A stretch of DNA of 64,000 nucleotides from Alcaligenes sp. SORT26 (lineage in GTDB: Bacteria; Pseudomonadota; Gammaproteobacteria; Burkholderiales; Burkholderiaceae_B), in NCBI RefSeq assembly GCF_017377875.1, contig NZ_CP070975.1, forward strand, positions 3,844,001 to 3,908,000, given 5' to 3'. Below, piece by piece: positions 46,089 to 56,364 of this stretch. Below the pieces are notes generated by a model. The model searched no databases. It was given only the letters and a program-made list of their open reading frames with translations, and was not told the origin of the DNA. A program made the position numbers and the translations under genes. How positions within the stretch are numbered: position 1 is the stretch's first letter; every line of letters starts with the position of its first letter.

Positions 46089-46574
46089 CTAGGGCAGCCG
46101 CCGGATCTCCTGGTCTTGCACTGTGCTCAGTAATTCCTTCAAGCTGCCTTGGGTCAGCTCAAGTTCAGGGGCCAGATCGGCCAGCGGAACCAGTACAAAG
46201 GCACGCTCGTGCATGCGAGGATGTGGCACGATCAGCCGTTCCGTATTGATCTGTTCTTGTCCGTACAGCAGCAAGTCCAGATCCAGGGTACGGGGTGCAT
46301 TACGGTACAGGCGCGTGCGGCCGTGCTCTTGTTCGATGTGTTGCAGACGGTCCAGCAAATTTTCGGCAGCCAGAGTGCAGGTGAAGCGGACGACTGTATT
46401 GACGTAATCCGGACCACTGGAATCGACGGGAGCCGTGCTGTAGAAATGGGCCAGCGTCAGATCCTGGATGCCAGCAGTAGCGGCCAGTTCAGCCGCTGCT
46501 GTTTCCAGTGTCTGTCGTGCTTCGCCCAGATTTGCGCCCATCGCGACATAAACGGTGGTACTGCCTGGAATCAC
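46089..46574 (-). CDS. folK: 6-hydroxymethyl-7,8-dihydropterin pyrophosphokinase (HPPK)
   Basis: 161 residues with V-Y-V-A-M-G-A-N-L-G-E at the start and the signature R-N-A-P-R-T-L-D-L-D-L-L-L-Y, containing the Mg-binding Asp pair, then V-P-H-P-R-M-H-E-R-A-F-V. It transfers pyrophosphate from ATP in folate synthesis. The GTG start overlaps the pcnB stop by four bases; pcnB-folK adjacency is common in proteobacteria. Confidence 0.95.
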   Translation of the reverse strand: MIPGSTTVYVAMGANLGEARQTLETAAAELAATAGIQDLTLAHFYSTAPVDSSGPDYVNTVVRFTCTLAAENLLDRLQHIEQEHGRTRLYRNAPRTLDLDLLLYGQEQINTERLIVPHPRMHERAFVLVPLADLAPELELTQGSLKELLSTVQDQEIRRLP

Positions 46575-47950
46575 GATTCGCTTCCACCTGCTGCATTACT
46601 GCGCTTCGCATTAGAGCGACGGCGACGGGTACGACGCTGACCGCTGCGTGAGCCGGTGGCAGTGGTGCCAGCGGGTTTACGCACGGCAATCATAGTGCTG
46701 CGTTCTTCATCGCCTGCATCGGCCAGATCCATCCACCACTGTGCTTGCACGCTATCCACCTCTTTGGCTTCGGCGCGTAGTTGTAAAAAGTCCACAGCAG
46801 CGCGGAAACGAGGTTGTTCCGTCATGCGCCAGATGGCGCGGTTGGCGATGCGTTCAAAACGGGGCTGCATGAACCAGATTTCGCGCATATCCGACTGGAA
46901 GCGCTTTTGAATGGGCATGATGCGGCTTTGCTTTTCCAGGACCAGGTCTGCAGCTTCCAGCAAGGCTTGCTGGGGATGCATGTCCTGAGCACTGCGTCGT
47001 TCCCACTCTTGCTTGACCAGCTTCCAGAGCAGGCAGGCATAGATAAAACTGGGGCTGACCGACTTGCCGGAACGTACACGGCTATCGGTACGGGCCAGAG
47101 CCATATCCAGAAATTCAGATCCACCGGGCAGACGTTGAACTGGCTCCACCATAGGCAAGAGCTTGCTGTGCAGACCTAGCGCTTGCAGGCGCTGGATGCA
47201 GTCCATGGCGTGGCCGCAGTTCAGCAGCTTGAGTGTTTCGTCAGCCAGACGGGACTCGGGCACGTTCTCGATCAGGCGCGACAAGGAACGAATCGGCGCG
47301 TCGGTCGCAGGCTCGATGGTGGCATCCAGCTTGGAGGCAAAGCGCACGGCACGCAGCATGCGGACCGGGTCTTCTCGATAGCGGGTTTCTGCATCACCAA
47401 TAATGCGTACCTGACGGTCTTTCAGGTCAGCAACACCGTTGTGGTAGTCGATGACGGTTTCGGTCAGGGGATCGTAGTAGAGCGCATTCAGCGTGAAGTC
47501 ACGACGGGCAGCATCGTCTTCGATGGTGCCGTACTCGTTGTCGCGCAGGATGCGGCCATGTTCGTCGGTTTGCTTGCCGCTGTCGTCGGCCCGGAAAGTC
47601 GAGGTTTCGATGATTTCCTGGCCAAACACCACGTGAACCAGGCGGAAGCGGCGGCCAATGATGCGGGCACGACGGAACAGGGGGCGGATTTGCTCGGGCG
47701 TGGCGTTGGTCGCCACGTCAAAGTCCTTGGGCTCCAGGCCCACCAGCAAATCGCGCACTGCGCCGCCCACGACATAGGCTTGATAGCCTTCGTGGTTCAG
47801 GACCTCGCACACTTTGATGGCATGGCGCGAGACCAGACGTCGGTCTATGCCATGTTCTTCCCGTGTGTAGCGGCGTGGCCCTTTGGGACGCGCGCTTTTG
47901 GCTGGTTTGAGCAGCCGGTCGACAAATGTTTTTATTGTTCGCTTGAGCAT
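46571..47950 (-). CDS. pcnB: Poly(A) polymerase I PcnB
   Basis: 459 residues. The nucleotidyltransferase core shows V-V-G-G-A-V-R-D-L-L-V-G and the metal pair in D-F-D-V-A-T near 77, R-R-D-F-T-L-N-A-L-Y-Y and R-I-I-G-D-A-E-T-R-Y-R-E-D-P-V-R. The length and the Arg/Lys-rich C-terminal tail (R-R-T-R-R-R-R-S) favour poly(A) polymerase over CCA-adding enzyme, as the encoded CCA of tRNA-Lys also allows. It adds 3' tails that speed RNA decay. Confidence 0.93.
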   Translation of the reverse strand: MLKRTIKTFVDRLLKPAKSARPKGPRRYTREEHGIDRRLVSRHAIKVCEVLNHEGYQAYVVGGAVRDLLVGLEPKDFDVATNATPEQIRPLFRRARIIGRRFRLVHVVFGQEIIETSTFRADDSGKQTDEHGRILRDNEYGTIEDDAARRDFTLNALYYDPLTETVIDYHNGVADLKDRQVRIIGDAETRYREDPVRMLRAVRFASKLDATIEPATDAPIRSLSRLIENVPESRLADETLKLLNCGHAMDCIQRLQALGLHSKLLPMVEPVQRLPGGSEFLDMALARTDSRVRSGKSVSPSFIYACLLWKLVKQEWERRSAQDMHPQQALLEAADLVLEKQSRIMPIQKRFQSDMREIWFMQPRFERIANRAIWRMTEQPRFRAAVDFLQLRAEAKEVDSVQAQWWMDLADAGDEERSTMIAVRKPAGTTATGSRSGQRRTRRRRSNAKRSNAAGGSES

Positions 47951-47960
47951 GCGTCTGATT

Positions 47961-48662
47961 TTACGATTTGCTGTCCATCATGTCAGCGAACAAATCGATG
48001 ACGACCCAATTACGCTCGGTAGCCACGGCACGCAGCTTGTCGCTGGGGTTGGTGGCTACGGGGTCCGTCACCACTTCCATCAGGGGCAGATCGTTGGGCG
48101 AATCGCTGTAGAACCAGCTACGTTCAAAGTCGGCCAGGGATTTGCCCATGGTTTGCAGCCATTGCTCTACACGGGTGATCTTGCCGGCCTGGAAGCTGGG
48201 CACACCGCTGATCTTGCCGGTGTAGCGGCCATCTTTCATTTCTGGGGTGGTGGCGATCAAGTGGTCCACGCCCAGCGCGGCGGCAATGGGGCGGGTCACA
48301 AATTCGTTGGTGGCGGTCACAATGGCGACCAGATGGCCTTGTTCCTGGTGCTTGGCCAGCAGTTCGCGGGCAGCCGGGCTGATCGAGGGCAGGATCACGG
48401 CCTGCATGAACTCGTCCTGCCAGGCCAGCAGCTCTTCCTGGCTGGCGTTGGTCAAGAGGCCCAACATGAATTCGGCCGATTCCTCGGCCGTCAACAATCC
48501 TTGGTTATAGCGATCCATCAGGTCTTCATTCAGACGGATGGCTTCAGCGGGGTCACCGACGCGGCCAGTACGGGCCAGAAAGTCAGCCCACTGGTAATCG
48601 CTATCCAAAGGAAGCAGGGTGTGGTCCAGATCAAACAGGGCAATAAAAGAAGAAGCAGTCAT
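47961..48662 (-). CDS. HAD-superfamily (IB, SerB-like) phosphatase
   Basis: 233 residues. D11-L-D13-H-T-L is motif I, V-T-A-T-N-E-F motif II, and Y-S-D-S-P-N-D-L-P-L-M motif IV; the helical cap follows residue 20. Proteins like this hydrolyse small phosphomonoesters such as phosphoserine or histidinol phosphate; a conserved link to hda and pcnB exists in betaproteobacteria, but the substrate is unassigned. It starts three bases after the hda stop. Confidence 0.87.
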   Translation of the reverse strand: MTASSFIALFDLDHTLLPLDSDYQWADFLARTGRVGDPAEAIRLNEDLMDRYNQGLLTAEESAEFMLGLLTNASQEELLAWQDEFMQAVILPSISPAARELLAKHQEQGHLVAIVTATNEFVTRPIAAALGVDHLIATTPEMKDGRYTGKISGVPSFQAGKITRVEQWLQTMGKSLADFERSWFYSDSPNDLPLMEVVTDPVATNPSDKLRAVATERNWVVIDLFADMMDSKS

Positions 48663-48665
48663 GAC

Positions 48666-49364
48666 TCAACTAGAAGATTGGGTCTGGCTATTGGCCAGAA
48701 GTTCTTTGAGCAGGGGTAAAGTGATCGGGCGTTTCTTTACCAGTGAATAGTTGTCCAGAGCATCGATCAATGCGCTCAGGCGGTTCATATCGCGATCGTA
48801 GTGAGTCAGTATCCAGCTCAGCACTTCCGCTTGCAGTTGCAGGCCACGGGCCGCAGCCCGCTGTTGCATGGCTTCGGCCCGGTGGGCGTCCGACAGGTAT
48901 TCCAGTCTGAACACCAGGTCCCAGCCCAGTCGTGTGCGCAAGTCCTCGCGTACTGACATGGTTTTGGGAGCCCGGTCGCCGGAGACCAGCAGCGTGAAGG
49001 CGTCGGGCCGGGTGGCCGACTCGCGCCAGCGATTGTACAGTGCAAATACGGCAGCCTGTCCGTGCTCGTCAAAACGCTCGATATCGTCGATGGCCAAGAG
49101 GCTGGGAGGAGCTTTGTCATCCGTGGCGATGTCAAAGATGGGCTGGGAGGGAGTATCTGAACTAAAATAGCGGCTGTCGTCTTGACTGGCCATCGCCCGC
49201 AGCAGATGTGTTCGACCTGCGCCGGGCGGTCCCCACAGGTAAACCGCGCGTCCTGGACTGCACTGACGCAGAGCCTGCAACGCAGCCTGATTCGCTCCGG
49301 CAACAAAGTTGTCCAAAGAGGCAGGCGGTGCTGGAGATATATCCAGAATCAGTTGCTCGGTCAT
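48666..49364 (-). CDS. hda: DnaA regulatory inactivator Hda
   Basis: About 232 residues from the ATG giving [11 protein letters not shown]. Resembles DnaA domain III: a relaxed Walker [10 protein letters not shown] (Arg replacing Lys, as also in E. coli Hda, G-A-G-R-S-H), Walker B L-L-A-I-D-D-I, and Sensor regions R-L-G-W-D-L-V-F. The leading Q-L-I-L-D-I resembles the beta-clamp binding motif. With the DNA-loaded clamp it promotes ATP hydrolysis by DnaA. Divergent from purM across 54 bases. Confidence 0.9.
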   Translation of the reverse strand: MTEQLILDISPAPPASLDNFVAGANQAALQALRQCSPGRAVYLWGPPGAGRTHLLRAMASQDDSRYFSSDTPSQPIFDIATDDKAPPSLLAIDDIERFDEHGQAAVFALYNRWRESATRPDAFTLLVSGDRAPKTMSVREDLRTRLGWDLVFRLEYLSDAHRAEAMQQRAAARGLQLQAEVLSWILTHYDRDMNRLSALIDALDNYSLVKKRPITLPLLKELLANSQTQSSS

Positions 49365-49418
49365 GTGTCGTACAATTTCGTCCAACTCGCAATTTTCACA
49401 TATCCCACGGCTTTTCCC

Positions 49419-50468
49419 ATGAAAAACACTACTTCTGTTTCCTTGACCTACCGCGATGCAGGCGTGGATATCGACGCGGGCGATGCCCTGGTCGATCGTA
49501 TTAAACCACTGGCTGCCAAAACCATGCGTGCAGGCGTCATGGCTGGAATCGGAGGCTTTGGCGCTTTGTTTGAAGTGCCTACCCACCTTAAAGAGCCCGT
49601 TCTGGTGTCCGGCACCGACGGTGTTGGTACCAAACTACGCCTGGCATTTGACTGGCAGCGCCACGACACTGTGGGTATAGACCTGGTGGCCATGAGTGTC
49701 AACGACATTCTAGTCCAGGGCGCAGAACCCTTGTACTTTCTGGATTACTTTGCCTGCGGCAAGTTGTCGGTCGACACCGCTGCTCAAGTGGTTGGCGGCA
49801 TTGCCAAGGGCTGTGAGCTTTCCGCTTGCGCCCTGATCGGTGGTGAAACGGCAGAGATGCCCGGCATGTACCCCGAAGGCGAATACGACCTGGCCGGTTT
49901 TGCGGTGGGTGCGGTGGAAAAATCGCGCATTATCGACGGCAAGTCCATTGTTCCCAGTGACGTGGTTCTGGGCCTGGCTTCCAGCGGCGCTCACTCCAAC
50001 GGCTACTCCCTGATTCGCAAGATTCTGAAGCACGCCAACGCCAAGCCTACCGACGAGCTGGATGGCCGTCCTTTGGCTGACGTGGTCATGGAACCCACCC
50101 GCATTTACGTGAAATCCGTGCTGGCTGCCTTGGCTGCCCACGGTGCGGACATCAAGGGCCTGGCTCACATCACCGGCGGCGGTTTGCTGGAAAACGTGCC
50201 ACGCATTCTGCAAAAGCACCTGACTGCCCGCCTGAAGCGTGATTCCTGGACCATGCCTGCCTTGTTCCAGTGGTTGCAAACCAACGGTAACGTGGCTGAC
50301 GAAGAAATGTACCGCGTGTTCAACTGCGGTATCGGCATGATCATTATTGTTCCTGCAGACAAGGCTGAAGCCATCAGCGCAACCTTGTCCGAGCAAGGCG
50401 AAACCGTCTACCAACTGGGCGAAATCGTTGAGCGTCAGGAAGGTCAGGCACAGACCGAAGTGGTTTAA
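49419..50468 (+). CDS. purM: Phosphoribosylformylglycinamidine cyclo-ligase (AIR synthetase)
   Basis: 349 residues. [13 protein letters not shown] at the start, [20 protein letters not shown] and [10 protein letters not shown] are all PurM signatures. It performs the fifth step of purine synthesis. The chosen ATG lacks an evident ribosome site (pyrimidine-rich upstream), but the N-terminus is family-typical. Divergent from hda; terminator downstream. Confidence 0.97.
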   Translation: MKNTTSVSLTYRDAGVDIDAGDALVDRIKPLAAKTMRAGVMAGIGGFGALFEVPTHLKEPVLVSGTDGVGTKLRLAFDWQRHDTVGIDLVAMSVNDILVQGAEPLYFLDYFACGKLSVDTAAQVVGGIAKGCELSACALIGGETAEMPGMYPEGEYDLAGFAVGAVEKSRIIDGKSIVPSDVVLGLASSGAHSNGYSLIRKILKHANAKPTDELDGRPLADVVMEPTRIYVKSVLAALAAHGADIKGLAHITGGGLLENVPRILQKHLTARLKRDSWTMPALFQWLQTNGNVADEEMYRVFNCGIGMIIIVPADKAEAISATLSEQGETVYQLGEIVERQEGQAQTEVV

Positions 50469-50491
50469 AAACCCCGGATCTTTCCGTCAGT

Positions 50492-50524
50492 AAAAAAGCC
50501 AGCTCATTGAGCTGGCTTTTTTTA
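50492..50524 (+). terminator. Terminator after purM
   Basis: AAGCCAGCTC and GAGCTGGCTT pair with a 3-4 base loop, T tract following. Confidence 0.93.
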
Positions 50525-50752
50525 TTCCTGTGACCTGCTTTGAATTGCCCTGTATTACCGCATCGAATCTGATGTATTTGATTTTCAAATAAATATTATA
50601 TGGATTTGATTATGTCGTTTTTCGAGCTAATCCGAATTTAAGTATTACTCGTACATTCCATAATGTTCCCCGAGCAGCAAGGCTCCTACAGTAGCGACAA
50701 GAACGTAGAAATTTTAGCTGAAATGTTAGAAGCAATTTCTGAGGGGAAGAAA

Positions 50753-52213
50753 ATGGAGCATGTCGATTTATCCTTGAAAGACCCGCATCCTGCCTTGCAC
50801 AACGAGGATCTGGCGCCTTTACCGCGACAAAAGCGCTTGTGGGGCTGGTTCGAGATTTTCAACGTGTGGTCTAACGATATTCAAAGTCTGTTTGGCTATA
50901 CCTTGGCCGCCACTTTGTTTATTTCTTATGGCCTGAATGGTTGGGCCGTGTTTGCCGGCATTTTGCTGGCCGGTTTTATTGTGATGGGGCTGGTGAACCT
51001 GAGTGGTAAACCCAGTGTGCTGTATGGCGTTCCCTATCCCGTGATTGCCCGTATCAGCATGGGTGTGAAGGGCGCCAAGTTTCCTGCCCTGGTGCGCGGG
51101 ATTGTGGCCATCTTCTGGTACGGCGTGCAGACCTACTTTGCCTCCACGGCTCTGGCTCTGTTGTTCAATGCCTTGCTGGGACACCCCGGCGGTGCCTTGT
51201 TCCTGGGCCTGGATTGGGTGGGTTGGCTGTCTTATGTCGTGGTCTGCATTCTGCAGTTGGGCATTTTCCTGATGGGCATGAAGTGGATTACGCGCTTCCT
51301 GAACTGGGCAGGCCCTTTGGTGTATTTGGTGATGTTCGCCTTGCTGGCCGTGATTTGGTACAAGGCGGGCAGTGGTCTGCTCGATAAAGTGGGTGAGATC
51401 TTTGCCGGTAAAGGTTCTTACGAAGGAGGCCCCTTGATGGCTTTTGGCGCAGTTGTAGGCACCATGGTGGCGTACTTTGCCGCCGTCGTGATCAACTACG
51501 GCGACTTCTCGCGCTTTGTGAAAGATGAGCGCAGCATGCGTATCGGTAACTTCATGGGCTTGCCTGTCAGCTTGGCCGTGTTCTCTTTCCTGGCCTTGTT
51601 CATTACCGCAGGTACGGCTGTGCTGTTTGGTGAAACCCTGACCAACCCCACTGATATTGTTGATCGTGTCGATAGCCTGGCGTTGACGGTGATCGCGGCC
51701 TTGACCTTCTTTGCCGCAACCGTGGGGATCAATCTGGTGGCTAACTTCATTCCACCGGCATTTGACTTGGCTAACCTGAAGCCCGAGCTGATCTCTGCCA
51801 AGATGGGCGGCATTTTGACCGCCGTGATTGCCTTCTTTATTGGTGCCTTGTGGCTGCCTTTGATCAGTGCCATCGGGATTACCGGCTTTGTGGACACCTT
51901 GGGCGCCTTGCTGGCCCCCTTGTACGGCATCATGATTGTGGACTTCTACCTGATCCGTAAACAGCGTGTAGTTGTGGCAGATTTGTTCAGCTTGAAAGAA
52001 AGCGGTACTTACTACTTCCAGAACGGCTGGAACAAACGTGCGATGGCGGCTTTCTTCCTGGCTGCGGTGTTCTCGGTGGCGACCGTGTGGGTGCCCGCAC
52101 TGGCGAAGTTGGCGGGTTATGGCTGGCTGATCGGCGCCTTGTTGGGCGGCGTATTCCAATACGTGGCCATGCGCAGCAAAGTCTTGCCAAAGCTGAGCAG
52201 CGCTTCGGTGTAA
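50753..52213 (+). CDS. NCS1-family permease (cytosine/uracil/allantoin type)
   Basis: About 486 residues with 12 predicted helices. The first loop L-W-G-W-F-E-I-F-N-V-W-S-N-D-I-Q-S-L and P-V-I-A-R-I-S-M-G-V identify nucleobase-cation symporter family 1. Allantoin, uracil, cytosine or hydantoin are typical substrates; the exact one is unknown. I chose the ATG at 50753, behind GAGGGGAAG; the open frame up to 50663 lacks such a site. It stands alone, inserted between purM and miaA, and is preceded by about 140 AT-rich bases. Confidence 0.88.
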   Translation: MEHVDLSLKDPHPALHNEDLAPLPRQKRLWGWFEIFNVWSNDIQSLFGYTLAATLFISYGLNGWAVFAGILLAGFIVMGLVNLSGKPSVLYGVPYPVIARISMGVKGAKFPALVRGIVAIFWYGVQTYFASTALALLFNALLGHPGGALFLGLDWVGWLSYVVVCILQLGIFLMGMKWITRFLNWAGPLVYLVMFALLAVIWYKAGSGLLDKVGEIFAGKGSYEGGPLMAFGAVVGTMVAYFAAVVINYGDFSRFVKDERSMRIGNFMGLPVSLAVFSFLALFITAGTAVLFGETLTNPTDIVDRVDSLALTVIAALTFFAATVGINLVANFIPPAFDLANLKPELISAKMGGILTAVIAFFIGALWLPLISAIGITGFVDTLGALLAPLYGIMIVDFYLIRKQRVVVADLFSLKESGTYYFQNGWNKRAMAAFFLAAVFSVATVWVPALAKLAGYGWLIGALLGGVFQYVAMRSKVLPKLSSASV

Positions 52214-52248
52214 AAACCGTCGTTCGGTTCAAAAATGGTTTCTTTGAG

Positions 52249-52294
52249 CGGCCCCTTGGCAGTCGGATACGATCCGGCCGTCAAGGGGCCGTTT
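52249..52294. terminator. Terminator between the NCS1 gene and miaA
   Basis: CGGCCCCTTG pairs with CAAGGGGCCG around an inner CGGAT/ATCCG hairpin; only three Ts follow, so efficiency is uncertain. Confidence 0.65.
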
Positions 52295-52320
52295 CCACAA
52301 GCGAGTCTTCTACGTGTGTA

Positions 52321-53259
52321 TCAAGCTGGCCAGATCTGGCGTGCCGCTTTCACAATCTGCTCGGCGGCTTGCGGGTTCTGGCAGTTGAATTGCAGGCGCT
52401 CGGGTTCGGAGCGCAGCCAGGTCAATTGACGCTTGGCCAACTGACGAGTCGCGGCAATAGCTTGTTCGATAGCCAAGTCCAGGCTGACTTCGCCGTCCAG
52501 ATACGACCACAGTTGCCGATAACCAACACAGCGAATAGAGGGCAGGCCGGGATGCAAATCAGGGCGCTGGTACAGCTTCTCCACTTCCTGCAGCAGCCCT
52601 TGCCCGATCATGTCGTGATAGCGAGCCGCAATACGCTTATGCAGCCAGGATCTGTCCTCCGGCTCCAGGCTCATGGTGATGTATTGATGGCTCTCTTCTT
52701 GCGGCTGGGCTTTGTCCTTGAGCCAATCGCTCATGGTCTTGCCGCTGATATGGAAAATCTCCAGTGCACGTTGGATGCGTTGGCTATCACGGGGTGCCAG
52801 GCGGGCCGCGGTCACAGGGTCAATGCGAGTCAGCTCTTCATGCATGCCCGGCCAGCCGATCTCCTGAGCCCGTTCATCCAGTTGCTGGCGAATGGCAGGG
52901 TCGGCCTGCGGCAAGTCGTTCAAGCCTTCACGCAAGGCTTTGTAATACAGCATGGTGCCGCCGCACAGCACGGGGTAATGCCCGCGTGCCTGAATCTCCT
53001 GAATCAGTCGGGTGGCGTCGGTGGCGAACTCCGCTGCCGAATAGCTTTCTACCGGGTCGCGAATATCCAGCAAGTGGTGGGGGATAGCGGCCTGTTCCTC
53101 GGCGCTGGGCTTGGCGGTGCCAATGTCCATGTCACGGTAAATCGTGGCCGAGTCCATCACAATCACTTCAATCGGCCAATGTTGGGCCAAGGTGTGCGTG
53201 GTCGCGCTTTTGCCGCTGGCGGTTGGTCCAGCCAGGCACAGAATGGGTAAATCGTTCAT
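52321..53259 (-). CDS. miaA: tRNA dimethylallyltransferase MiaA
   Basis: About 312 residues from the ATG giving [19 protein letters not shown], which already contains the P-loop [33 protein letters not shown] and V-G-Y-R-Q-L-W are family motifs. It isoprenylates A37 in tRNAs that read U-starting codons. The ATGA overlap with mutL implies coupling. Confidence 0.96.
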   Translation of the reverse strand: MNDLPILCLAGPTASGKSATTHTLAQHWPIEVIVMDSATIYRDMDIGTAKPSAEEQAAIPHHLLDIRDPVESYSAAEFATDATRLIQEIQARGHYPVLCGGTMLYYKALREGLNDLPQADPAIRQQLDERAQEIGWPGMHEELTRIDPVTAARLAPRDSQRIQRALEIFHISGKTMSDWLKDKAQPQEESHQYITMSLEPEDRSWLHKRIAARYHDMIGQGLLQEVEKLYQRPDLHPGLPSIRCVGYRQLWSYLDGEVSLDLAIEQAIAATRQLAKRQLTWLRSEPERLQFNCQNPQAAEQIVKAARQIWPA

Positions 53260-55124
53260 TGTCCACGCATAAAAAGTTTGTCCAGCTCGCTGAGCTTCCA
53301 TTGGAACCAGGTGGGGCGGCCGTGATTGCACAGGTCGGCCCGGTCAGTCTGTTCCATCTTGCGAAGCAGAGCGTTCATCTCGGGGATGCTCAGGCGGCGG
53401 TTGGCGCGCACGGCACCGTGGCAGGCCATGGTGGAGAGCAGTTCATTGCGTTGTTCGTCCAGATGGCGTGATGAGCCTACCTGGGCCAGATCGCGCAGCA
53501 CGGCACGGGCCAGGGATTCGATATCGCCTTGAGCCAGGAGGGCAGGGACGGCACGCACGGCCATTGTGGTGGGGCCTGCCGGGTTCAGGCTCAGGCCCAG
53601 GTCGGCCAGGGTTTCCTGATGTTCATCCAGCAGGGCGATATCGCTTTCCGAGCAGCTAAAGACTACGGGGACCAGCAAGTCCTGGCGAGGCAGCTCACGA
53701 CCATCCAGCGCCTGTTTTAATTGCTCATAGACCACACGTTCGTGAGCGGCGTGCATGTCCACCAGAATCATGCCCTGGCGGGTTTCCGACAGAATGTAGA
53801 TACCGTGCAATTGGCCCAGTGCCATGCCCAGGGGAAATTCGTCGGTCGCGCTATCCGTGTCGCTTTGATAGCTGGTGACGGGGGTGTTGCTAGAAACAGG
53901 CTCAATCGGCCGATACATGCTTTTCCAGTCTGCACCACCACCGGAGGGCTCACGCATGCTGAAGCTGGATTGCCAGCCTTGTCGAGCCGGGTGGCTATAA
54001 GGCATGGCAGGTTCACTGCTGGTGTACGGATTGTTGGCAGAGCCCGGAGTCTGCGAAGGATAGGGGGACCCAGGCATTAGTGGCTGAGCAGCACCTTCAG
54101 GCAAAGGCATGGCGGCAACAGGCGTCTCCCCGGCCATACTGCCTTGCGCCAAGGTTTGTCCCACGGATTGCAGCACAAAGCGGTACACGGCACCGCTGTC
54201 ACGGAAGCGAACCTCGTGCTTGGCGGGGTGTACGTTCACATCCAGCGTGGATGGGGCAATGTCCAGAAACAGGGCATAGGCAGGCTGGCGATCCCCATGC
54301 AGCACATCGGCATAGGCACTGCGTATGGCGTGCGACACGGTGCGGTCACGCACAAACCGGCCATTCACAAACAGGAATTGCTTGTCTCCACTGGGGCGAG
54401 CGTGAGCGGGGTGAATCACCAGGCCTCGCAAGCTGATCAGACCTTGCTCCTGGGCGACGGGTAGGCTTTGCTCAATAAATTCTTTGCCCAAAATATCCAG
54501 CAGACGTTGTTCCAGCGTGCCGCTGCGCCAATGGCGTTGGGGCTTGTCGTTATGGAACAGACGAAAAGCGATCTGCGGCTGTGCCAGAGCAATGCGCTCC
54601 AGCGCAGTAACGCAATGACCGTACTCCGTGCCTTCAGTGCGCAGGAATTTGCGACGGGCGGGGATTTCATCAAAGAGCTGGCGTACATCAACATGCGTGC
54701 CGATCTGTCCGGAAGCAGGTTGCGGTTCGCCTTGGCCCAGCGAATATTCCCAGGCGTGGGAATCGTCTTGCGTGCGCGAGTTGATCGTCAAACGGGCGAC
54801 GGAGGCAATCGAGGGCAGAGCCTCTCCCCGAAAGCCCATGGAGGCTACAGATTCCAGCTCTTCCAGCGAGCGAATCTTGCTGGTGGCATGTTGCAGCAGC
54901 GCCAGGGGCAATTCTTCCTGCGTGATGCCGTGGCCATCGTCGCTGACAGAGATACGGCGTATGCCGCCGCCGTCCAGACGAATCTCGATGGCACTGGCTC
55001 CGGCATCAATCGCGTTTTCCAGCAATTCCTTCAGGACAGAGGCCGGGCGCTCGATAACTTCTCCGGCTGCAATTTGGCTTACAAGCAGGTCTGGGAGTGG
55101 GATAATACGGCGTCTTGATGACAT
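53256..55124 (-). CDS. mutL: DNA mismatch repair protein MutL
   Basis: About 622 residues from the ATG giving [18 protein letters not shown]. The GHKL ATPase carries [15 protein letters not shown] and [10 protein letters not shown]. The C-terminal endonuclease motif [12 protein letters not shown] follows the DxHA-x2-E-x4-E pattern, and the late A-C-H-G-A-V-R-A and C-N-H-G-R-P segments are kept, so this MutL should nick DNA itself rather than rely on MutH. It links MutS to downstream repair. No MutH gene is seen in this window. Confidence 0.96.
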   Translation of the reverse strand: MSSRRRIIPLPDLLVSQIAAGEVIERPASVLKELLENAIDAGASAIEIRLDGGGIRRISVSDDGHGITQEELPLALLQHATSKIRSLEELESVASMGFRGEALPSIASVARLTINSRTQDDSHAWEYSLGQGEPQPASGQIGTHVDVRQLFDEIPARRKFLRTEGTEYGHCVTALERIALAQPQIAFRLFHNDKPQRHWRSGTLEQRLLDILGKEFIEQSLPVAQEQGLISLRGLVIHPAHARPSGDKQFLFVNGRFVRDRTVSHAIRSAYADVLHGDRQPAYALFLDIAPSTLDVNVHPAKHEVRFRDSGAVYRFVLQSVGQTLAQGSMAGETPVAAMPLPEGAAQPLMPGSPYPSQTPGSANNPYTSSEPAMPYSHPARQGWQSSFSMREPSGGGADWKSMYRPIEPVSSNTPVTSYQSDTDSATDEFPLGMALGQLHGIYILSETRQGMILVDMHAAHERVVYEQLKQALDGRELPRQDLLVPVVFSCSESDIALLDEHQETLADLGLSLNPAGPTTMAVRAVPALLAQGDIESLARAVLRDLAQVGSSRHLDEQRNELLSTMACHGAVRANRRLSIPEMNALLRKMEQTDRADLCNHGRPTWFQWKLSELDKLFMRGQ

Positions 55125-55269
55125 AGGGCGACTGGCCTTGTGTGTATTCAGGGTTGAACGCAGCAAGTTCAACGGGTTTCAAACGGTAGCGGCTTATTTT
55201 AACCGCTTGCTCTATGGTGTCGGTCTGGCCAGTACCGGACTGGCGGGTTTGTTATTTTGGTGTGGAACT

Positions 55270-55920
55270 ATGCCCGATTTACTCAGCATGATCCTTCATA
55301 TTGACCAATACCTGGGTGTGTGGGTCGAGCAGTATGGAGCCTGGATTTACCTTGTTCTGTTCTTGATTATATTTGGCGAGACCGGGCTTGTGGTTTTGCC
55401 ATTCCTGCCAGGTGATTCCTTGCTGTTTATTGCCGGAGCCTTCGGGGCGTCGGGCATGCTGGACCCGGTGATGCTGGGTGGCTTGCTGATCGTGGCAGCC
55501 GTGCTGGGCAATACCGTGAACTATCACGTAGGGCGGTATATAGGCCCGAAAGTCTTTACCCAGGAATCCCGATTCCTGGATCGCCGTGCTTTGGTCAAAA
55601 CCCATGCGTTCTATGAGAAGCATGGCGGCAAGACCATCGTCATTTCCCGCTTCCTGCCCTTGTTCCGTACCTTCGCTCCTTTTGTGGCCGGTGTGGGCCA
55701 TATGAATGCCATGCGCTTTCAGATGTACAACATTACCGGTGCGGTACTGTGGATTTGCAGCTTGATTACCCTGGGCTACTTCTTTGGTAACGTGCCTTTC
55801 ATCAAGGCGCATTTGAATACCATCGTGCTGATTGGTATTGCGGCTGCTGCGGTGCCTGTTGTAGCTGGGGCCTTGTGGAAGATCTTCAAACGCAAAAGCA
55901 AGGGTGATGCGGCTTTGTAG
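55270..55920 (+). CDS. DedA-family membrane protein
   Basis: About 216 residues from the ATG with TGGA upstream. Motifs F-L-P-G-D-S-L-L-F-I-A-G-A and the conserved arginine helix R-F-L-P-L-F-R-T-F-A-P-F-V-A-G-V-G are typical; four to five membrane segments. DedA proteins act as lipid-carrier (undecaprenyl phosphate) or phospholipid flippases and affect drug resistance and membrane potential. It is divergent from mutL and lies inside the normally continuous tsaE-ami-mutL-miaA cluster. Confidence 0.9.
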   Translation: MPDLLSMILHIDQYLGVWVEQYGAWIYLVLFLIIFGETGLVVLPFLPGDSLLFIAGAFGASGMLDPVMLGGLLIVAAVLGNTVNYHVGRYIGPKVFTQESRFLDRRALVKTHAFYEKHGGKTIVISRFLPLFRTFAPFVAGVGHMNAMRFQMYNITGAVLWICSLITLGYFFGNVPFIKAHLNTIVLIGIAAAAVPVVAGALWKIFKRKSKGDAAL

Positions 55921-55960
55921 GCTTTGAGGCTGCATCGCTTGGCTGTTAAAGGCCAGGAAG

Positions 55961-55987
55961 AGGACGCTAGAAGGCGTCCTTTTTTTC
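55961..55987 (+). terminator. Terminator after dedA
   Basis: AGGACGC and GCGTCCT pair over a 6-base loop, followed by seven Ts. Confidence 0.9.
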
Positions 55988-56131
55988 GAGTATCTGTTAG
56001 GTGAAGTGCTTGTTAGTGGGAGTAAAGGCTGCCGCAAAGTCTGGGTTCAGGTGTTTAAGGTAATCCATTGGTGCTCTTCGCATTCCTGGAGTCGCCGCCC
56101 CTGCTTGAGCACACTACAAAGAATGCCTCAG

Positions 56132-56364
56132 TTTTCTTGAGGGGGAGCAGCTAGTCTGCAGGCGGGATTCTGGCCCGTGCTGCGCACGGGTTCCCTTGTC
56201 TCTTGAGCGATCCAGGCGCCCCGTGAACTCGCGCGATAGCTCGTCCCCCGGACGAGCTATAAGCGTCGCGCTCAAACAGCACGGGGCTTGCATCCTGGAT
56301 AGCTCAAGAGCCTGCGGCCAGAGTCCTAACTCGCCTTCCGACTAGCTGCTCCCCCTCAAGAAAA
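56132..56364. repeat. 233-bp nested imperfect palindrome (MITE-like or structured element)
   Basis: The outer arms, 56132-56156 and 56340-56364, are perfect 25-base inverted copies. Inside, 56169-56175 pairs with 56316-56322; 56200-56216 pairs with 56294-56310 (16 of 17); 56219-56225 pairs with 56280-56286; and 56236-56246 pairs perfectly with 56250-56260 around CCC. A side hairpin CCCGTGC/GCACGGG lies at 56174-56190. The whole element folds as one long interrupted stem. No target-site duplication or coding frame is evident. It could be a non-autonomous element, a repeat family or a structured RNA. Confidence 0.85.
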
